Assembly: GCA_018817865.1 (NCBI GenBank)
Contig: JAHITG010000422.1
Coordinates: forward strand, 1-9,967
Source of the DNA: Spirochaetota bacterium
Lineage (GTDB): Bacteria > Spirochaetota > JAHITG01
Length of the DNA stretch: 9,967 nucleotides
Reading direction: 5' to 3'
In this document: positions 6,999 through 9,967 of the stretch, piece by piece
Layout of the letters: each line of letters starts with the position of its first letter
Numbering within the stretch: the first letter of the stretch is position 1
Notes under the pieces: model-generated
Told to the model about the DNA's origin: nothing
Database searches by the model: none
What the model saw: the letters and a program-made list of their open reading frames with translations, nothing else
Translations under genes and position numbers: made by a program

Positions 6999-7613
6999 TT
7001 ATTCTTCCTTTGCCTGAAATCCCATATCGATGAATTCTCCGTAGATCATTTTAACCATATCAGGAGATTCGATCGGATCCGTAAGCTCTTCCCCGGATTT
7101 TAAATAGAGGTCATATCCGGTAGGGATCTCTTTCTGAATATCCGGAGCATCCTTCAGGTGCCCGAATACAGTGCCTTCACAGACACAGACATATGTCTTG
7201 ATCTCATCCGCTTCTATAAAAAATTTTGTCCCCCGTACTCCCATGACCGCGGTTGGAGTTTCTACAAGAGAAGGGTCTTCCTTCAGTAACTTTGTAACTG
7301 CTGTGTAGAGTTTCCCTCTAAGAAGAACAAGTTTTAAAGACTCTTCAGGTGCTTCGACCCTCATCTCTCCCTGTTTTATACGGATGTGATGATCCGGGAA
7401 TTGTACATCCACATAGGATGTATCACTCTCTTCTGTTTTGATCAGATCGCCCTTTTTCACGATCTGGCCGAGGCTGGCCTCTTTTTCATTTATCGTGATA
7501 AGGCCGGACATGCGTACTATCTTACCCTTTAGCTGTTTGTCCTTATCTGAAGAACAGTGAGTCAAGCTGAGTATCATTATACAGATAAAGATCAGGATTG
7601 TAAAACGTTTCAT
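6999..7613 (-). CDS. FecR-domain lipoprotein
   Basis: The 204-residue product has a short hydrophobic signal (4-17) and L-T-H-C with Cys20 followed by SSDKDKQ, as in a lipoprotein; His just before Cys is atypical. A FecR domain covers about 28-160. It has the entry motif 'VKKGDLIKT' (52-60), 'YVDVQFPDHHIRIK' (67-80), and the signature 'ETPTAVMGVRGTKFF' (118-132). Classical FecR proteins cross the inner membrane and control an ECF sigma factor. This one has no N-terminal sigma-binding region or internal helix, and no sigma gene is adjacent, so it is more likely a structural or polymer-binding envelope lipoprotein. The ATG has an AAGGAGG Shine-Dalgarno, and a near-perfect promoter lies at 7642-7669. 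It converges with fakB with only 37 nt between. Confidence 0.85.
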   Translation of the reverse strand: MKRFTILIFICIMILSLTHCSSDKDKQLKGKIVRMSGLITINEKEASLGQIVKKGDLIKTEESDTSYVDVQFPDHHIRIKQGEMRVEAPEESLKLVLLRGKLYTAVTKLLKEDPSLVETPTAVMGVRGTKFFIEADEIKTYVCVCEGTVFGHLKDAPDIQKEIPTGYDLYLKSGEELTDPIESPDMVKMIYGEFIDMGFQAKEE

Positions 7614-7641
7614 ATTGCCTCCTTGGAAGTAGATATTATGA

Positions 7642-7669
7642 ATTATACATTATTTAAATATTCAGTCAA
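7642..7669 (-). promoter_or_regulatory. Sigma70 promoter of the FecR lipoprotein gene
   Basis: Read on the reverse strand, TTGACT (7664-7669, 5/6 match) and TATAAT (7642-7647, 6/6 match) are 16 nt apart. The predicted start is near 7635, leaving a short leader of about 22 nt with the AAGGAGG site. This is the strongest promoter in the window. Confidence 0.75.
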
Positions 7670-7705
7670 TATTAAAGAGGATAAAAATAAAGTATGAATT
7701 TAAGC

Positions 7706-7734
7706 TTGATTTTCCGTTTTTATTATCTTATTAT
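7706..7734 (+). promoter_or_regulatory. Promoter of the CxxC membrane protein gene
   Basis: TTGATT (7706-7711, 4/6 match) and TATTAT (7729-7734, 5/6 match) are 17 nt apart. The likely start is near 7741, about 33 nt before the ATG at 7774. The GGGTCAG word at 7736-7742 covers the predicted start. It diverges from the FecR promoter, the two -35 boxes being about 37 nt apart. Confidence 0.5.
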
Positions 7735-7735
7735 A

Positions 7736-7753
7736 GGGTCAGAATTTAAATTA
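7736..7753 (+). repeat. GGGTCAG half-element followed by an AT palindrome
   Basis: The word GGGTCAGA is shared with the left arm of the perfect inverted repeat at 4210, then continues as an ATTTAAAT-type palindrome instead of the other arm. A related reversed form, TTTAATGACCCC, lies at 3663-3674. This may be a decayed copy of the same repeat. A chance match is possible because the shared part is only 8 nt. Confidence 0.3.
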
Positions 7754-7773
7754 ACATGATATAGAGGGGATTT

Positions 7774-8190
7774 ATGAAAGAAAGATCCTGTAAGACATGC
7801 AGCCTGTACTCTAAATGTGAGGACAGCTTTGCTTCCTGGATATATTTTTTTATAGGGATCGTTGCCGCCATAGCCATTCGCCTGGTGACTTTCCTGATAG
7901 ACCTGGGCGTTTTTTATGCAAAAGCCTCCTGGTACATCGGGGTAGCCGGGTTTATTATTTTCTTTGTATATAAATTCAGGATCCTTCAGGAGCGCTCAAA
8001 GCAGATCAGTAAACAGAATATCGTAGAAAAGATCGACAGGAAATGGAGTTTAACCAATGAAGATTACCTCCTGATAAAGACCATCCTCTGTTCCTTAAGC
8101 TCGAAGAAAGAACGGATCAATTATTTTTTTATTTTCGGTCTTTCAGCCGTGGCACTGGTTATTGCAATATATTTTGATTTTTTTGCATAA
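7774..8190 (+). CDS. Small three-helix membrane protein with N-terminal Cys cluster
   Basis: I do not recognise the family. The 138-residue product starts with C-x-x-C-x5-C (Cys6, Cys9, Cys15), a pattern suited to a metal (zinc or Fe-S) or redox site. Three hydrophobic helices follow, at about 21-43 (with an internal Arg36), 51-68 and 117-137. Between helices 2 and 3 lies a charged loop of about 48 residues ('ILQERSKQISKQ', 'EKIDRKWSLTNEDYLLIK', then SLSSKKERIN). With the positive loop inside, the N-terminal Cys cluster would lie on the opposite face of the membrane from the loop; this is only a positive-inside estimate. The ATG has an AGAGGGG ribosome site and its own promoter. It is a single gene, convergent with the cNMP-domain gene. 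Its function is unknown. Confidence 0.75.
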   Translation: MKERSCKTCSLYSKCEDSFASWIYFFIGIVAAIAIRLVTFLIDLGVFYAKASWYIGVAGFIIFFVYKFRILQERSKQISKQNIVEKIDRKWSLTNEDYLLIKTILCSLSSKKERINYFFIFGLSAVALVIAIYFDFFA

Positions 8191-8201
8191 GGAATCTGAA
8201 A

Positions 8202-8244
8202 CTGCAGCATTATTATAGTACTTCATACTATTATTTTTCTGCAG
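8202..8244. terminator. Possible bidirectional terminator between convergent genes
   Basis: CTGCAG at 8202-8207 pairs with 8239-8244, and ATAGTA (8215-8220) pairs with TACTAT (8226-8231) over a 5-nt loop; the middle is poorly paired. A T-rich run follows the inner stem on the + strand (8232-8238). The structure overlaps the last codons of the reverse-strand cNMP gene. It is weak and AT-rich, so I am unsure of it. Confidence 0.4.
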
Positions 8245-8644
8245 TCGTTGGATCAGGGGTCTTCTGATACATGATCTTGGAGGTGGCTTTTTCTCCCTGA
8301 AGCTGGCTGATGATGTCATGAGCATGATAGAGGCGCTGAATAAGGATCATAATGATCTTGACCGCTTTCTCAGGGTGTTTATCCATCAGCTTGATCAGAT
8401 TATCTTTGTCGGTTATGAGTATTTCCGTATCCTCAAGAGCTTCAACCGTTGCTGACCTGTGCTTATCCGAAATGAGACACATCTCTCCGAAAAGGTTATT
8501 CGGGCCGAGAGTGGCCATTTCGATCTTCTCCCGGTTAATGGTTTTATATACTTTCACATTTCCGGAAACAATGAAGTATATCCCTGACCCGCTTTCCCCT
8601 TCCCGAACGATAATATCACCCTTTTTAAACAGTTTTTTATCCAT
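8231..8644 (-). CDS. Stand-alone cyclic-nucleotide-binding domain protein
   Basis: The 137 residues form one cNMP-binding domain of the Crp/Fnr type. Residues 8-35 carry 'KGDIIVREGESGSGIYFIVSG', cut here as KGDIIVREGE (8-17) and GIYFIVSG (21-28). The phosphate-binding cassette is F-G-E-M (52-55) to R-S-A-T-V (63-67); Glu54 and Arg63 are the positions that hold the ribose and phosphate, so ligand binding is plausible. The C-terminal helix (about 96-114) is followed by a polar tail with no helix-turn-helix, so it is not a DNA-binding Crp. Such free domains act as cytosolic sensors that bind a partner protein, or are degenerate. It has an AGAGG ribosome site 7 nt before the ATG and a TATAAT-like -10 at 8668-8673 without a good -35. 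The specific nucleotide cannot be told. Confidence 0.85.
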   Translation of the reverse strand: MDKKLFKKGDIIVREGESGSGIYFIVSGNVKVYKTINREKIEMATLGPNNLFGEMCLISDKHRSATVEALEDTEILITDKDNLIKLMDKHPEKAVKIIMILIQRLYHAHDIISQLQGEKATSKIMYQKTPDPTTAEK

Positions 8645-8832
8645 TATATACCTCTTTTTTTCTGTTAATTATATTAACGGCAGAAAGTGACAGTAATATT
8701 AATTTAAAAATATATTACCCGGATCAAATCATCAGATCTTTTTAAAACGAGAGATGTATAGTTTTATCATTAAATGTTGATTCTATTTTTCACGGTAATA
8801 ATATATATCATAACACTTTCAGGAGGATTACA

Positions 8833-9315
8833 ATGATCAAAAAGTTTTCAGTTTTGTTGATTTTTATTTTTTTAGTATTAAACATTGAAGTGCAGGCAGA
8901 GAATAAACCGATCCAGCTAGCGCTCTTTACCCCCGTTCAGATCTTTTCCGAAGAGTCTGTGATCACCGGTTTCAGATTGAATCTGCTCTATGGCCGGAAT
9001 GTTACTGTAGTCGGTCTGGATTGGGGGTTTGTCAACCATACTACCGAGGGTGTCTCAAAAGGAGTACAGTGGGGTTTCGTCAGCATCAACGAAGCGGATT
9101 ATCAGGGTTGGCAGCACAATAGTGTGAGTTATACTAAAGGGACTTTCAAGGGATTGCAGGTGGGGGTCGTTAATTATGCAGGGCATGCCAGCGGAGTACA
9201 GTTCGGGCTGGTCAATTATGCCGCAACCATGGAAGGACTCCAGATCGGGCTTGTGAATATTATTGGGGACGGAGGCTGGTTCCCTGTCTTCCCTATTATT
9301 AACGGATCATTTTAA
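8833..9315 (+). CDS. LA_2272-type surface repeat protein (short form)
   Basis: The 160-residue product has a signal peptide with probable cleavage after V-Q-A (residue 22). The mature part carries a repeat of about 14-15 residues, G-x-Q-x-G-x-V-N-Y/I: KGVQWGFVSI (76-85), a degenerate QGWQHNSVSY (91-100), KGLQVGVVNY (106-115), SGVQFGLVNY (120-129) and EGLQIGLVNI (134-143). A related GLDWGFVNH lies at 61-69. It ends with FPVFPIINGSF and a terminal Phe. This repeat and ending match the LA_2272 surface-repeat family named from Leptospira; its function is not known. The periodic glycine pattern suggests a stacked beta structure at the cell surface or outer membrane. The ATG has a strong AGGAGG site 6 nt upstream. 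A possible TTGATT -35 lies at 8777-8782, but no good -10 matches it. Confidence 0.82.
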   Translation: MIKKFSVLLIFIFLVLNIEVQAENKPIQLALFTPVQIFSEESVITGFRLNLLYGRNVTVVGLDWGFVNHTTEGVSKGVQWGFVSINEADYQGWQHNSVSYTKGTFKGLQVGVVNYAGHASGVQFGLVNYAATMEGLQIGLVNIIGDGGWFPVFPIINGSF

Positions 9316-9344
9316 ATTGTGATAAAAAAGAGTTAAACCTGGAA

Positions 9345-9623
9345 TTAGTGTAATACCATAGAATTGTGAATATTTAATCCGGTTGGATTGATCACATTCA
9401 GGCTGGACTGGTACTGTCCGCTTCTCTTAAAGCATGCTTTGAGGACCTTGATGGCTTCCATATCGATCGAATCTACTGCGGAGAGATTGATCGTAATGTT
9501 CATCCCGCTCTGTTCGATATTGGATGTGATAATATCTTTTAAGACTGATGAATTATAAGAGTCAATATCTCCGAAAAGATTTAAAACAATACTGTTTTTT
9601 AACTTTTTTCTTTGAATTTCCAT
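9345..9623 (-). CDS. STAS-domain protein, anti-sigma-antagonist-like, lacking the usual Ser
   Basis: I choose ATG at 9623 (92 residues). A GTG three codons upstream (9632) overlaps the Shine-Dalgarno GGAAGGTG, which is well placed for the ATG. The fold pattern is that of STAS domains (SpoIIAA/RsbV): 'IVLNLFGDIDSYNSSVLKD' (12-30), 'NITINLSAVDSIDMEAIKVL' (42-61), and a strand at about 74-80 ('SLNVINP'). These proteins usually free a sigma factor by binding its anti-sigma kinase and are switched by phosphorylation of a Ser in the D-S-S/T-G loop. Here the loop reads D-M-E-A (54-57), so that Ser is missing. No kinase, phosphatase or sigma gene is next to it. It lies 176 nt behind mntP on the same strand, so it probably has its own promoter. 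Confidence 0.8.
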   Translation of the reverse strand: MEIQRKKLKNSIVLNLFGDIDSYNSSVLKDIITSNIEQSGMNITINLSAVDSIDMEAIKVLKACFKRSGQYQSSLNVINPTGLNIHNSMVLH

Positions 9624-9673
9624 TATATTCACCTTCCGATTAATTTGTTTTATTATCGACGGATTTAAAAATA

Positions 9674-9702
9674 TATATATTAAGAGATTAATTAAAGATC
9701 AA
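9674..9702 (-). promoter_or_regulatory. Candidate promoter of the STAS gene
   Basis: Read on the reverse strand, TTGATC (9697-9702, 4/6 match) and TATATA (9674-9679, 4/6 match) are 17 nt apart, about 50 nt before the ATG. The region is very AT-rich, so chance matches are likely. Confidence 0.3.
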
Positions 9703-9799
9703 TCAGACTGAAGGTTATTATTGAACAGATTTAGAAGAGGTTTATAAAAGACGTAAAATTTTTTAGCAAAGCACTCTTTTAGGACCGAATAATTTTTTT

Positions 9800-9967
9800 C
9801 TATAAAAGATGTTCTGCTAATATTTTCAGACCGATTAAGATCAGGATCACTCCTCCGATAAACTCGATCTTCTGTTCAAAGAAATGGCCGATTCTTCTTC
9901 CGATGTAAACCCCGGCAATGCAGACAATAAATGTAACAGCTCCGATGATCAAAGCAGGAACGATGAT
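9800..9967 (-). CDS. mntP: Manganese efflux pump MntP, C-terminal part
   Basis: The reverse frame is open from the right edge to a TAG at 9800-9802, giving the last 55 residues. They read as two membrane helices joined by a short polar turn: 'GAVTFIVCIAGVYIGRRIG' (9-27), a loop with FFEQKIE, then 'FIGGVILILIGLKILAEHLL' (36-55). The V-x-I-G-R-x-I-G turn and the E-x-x-G-G-x-x-L-I-x-I-G-x-x-I-L end match the last helices of MntP (YebN), an inner-membrane Mn(II) exporter of about 190 residues with six helices. The start, and any yybP-ykoY manganese riboswitch that often precedes such genes, lie outside the window. Confidence 0.85.
   Translation of the reverse strand: MIVPALIIGAVTFIVCIAGVYIGRRIGHFFEQKIEFIGGVILILIGLKILAEHLL

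Noticed and set aside
8352..8690. 112-codon + strand frame
   Set aside because: It is antisense to the well-supported cNMP-domain gene and has no family signal or ribosome site.
8702..8715. 14-nt ATTTAAAAATATAT also found at 9663-9676, upstream of two regulatory genes
   Set aside because: Low-complexity AT sequence in AT-rich gaps; a chance match is likely, and the distances to the starts differ.
1..9967. CRISPR array, phage genes, insertion sequence or toxin-antitoxin pair
   Set aside because: No regularly spaced direct repeats, no transposase or phage motifs, and no pair of small overlapping genes were seen.

Overview
The window reads as a piece of chromosome from an uncultivated-type, low-to-moderate GC diderm (outer-membrane-bearing) bacterium. 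The evidence is an outer-membrane-barrel-like protein ending in Phe, two probable lipoproteins, a secreted Asp-box protein with a FlgD-like C-terminal domain, and a surface-repeat protein of the type first named in Leptospira. The genetic code is standard, Shine-Dalgarno sequences are strong (AAGGAGG-like) and several sigma70-type promoters are easy to see. I cannot place the phylum; Spirochaetota or one of the candidate phyla with similar envelope proteins would fit, but this is inference.

Layout, left to right. (1) The 3' part of a secreted Asp-box (BNR) repeat gene (+) runs in from the left edge and converges on (2) a 536-residue outer-membrane-barrel-like protein (-), with a shared bidirectional terminator between them. 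(3) After a 400-bp AT-rich gap comes a small proline-linker lipoprotein (+) with a near-consensus promoter, then a perfect 16-bp inverted repeat, then tRNA-Ala(CGC). (4) fakA and fakB (+, 12 nt apart) form a compact fatty-acid kinase operon. (5) The right third is a run of short, mostly single genes in alternating orientation: a FecR-domain lipoprotein (-), a three-helix membrane protein with an N-terminal Cys cluster (+), a stand-alone cyclic-nucleotide-binding domain (-), an LA_2272-type surface-repeat protein (+), a STAS-domain protein (-), and the C-terminal end of the manganese exporter MntP (-) running off the right edge.

Functionally the window mixes housekeeping (tRNA-Ala, FakAB lipid salvage, Mn export) with envelope proteins and small regulatory modules (FecR, cNMP-binding, STAS). 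The regulatory modules lack their usual partners here: no sigma factor with FecR, no HTH with the cNMP domain, no anti-sigma kinase with STAS. GGGTCA/TGACCC-containing palindromes or half-palindromes occur in several intergenic gaps and look like a dispersed REP-type repeat family. I see no phage genes, transposase, CRISPR array or defence island, and no clear new multi-gene system. The most distinctive observations are the repeat family next to the tRNA and promoters, the STAS protein lacking the phosphorylatable Ser, the CxxC membrane protein, and the adjacent fakA-fakB pair.
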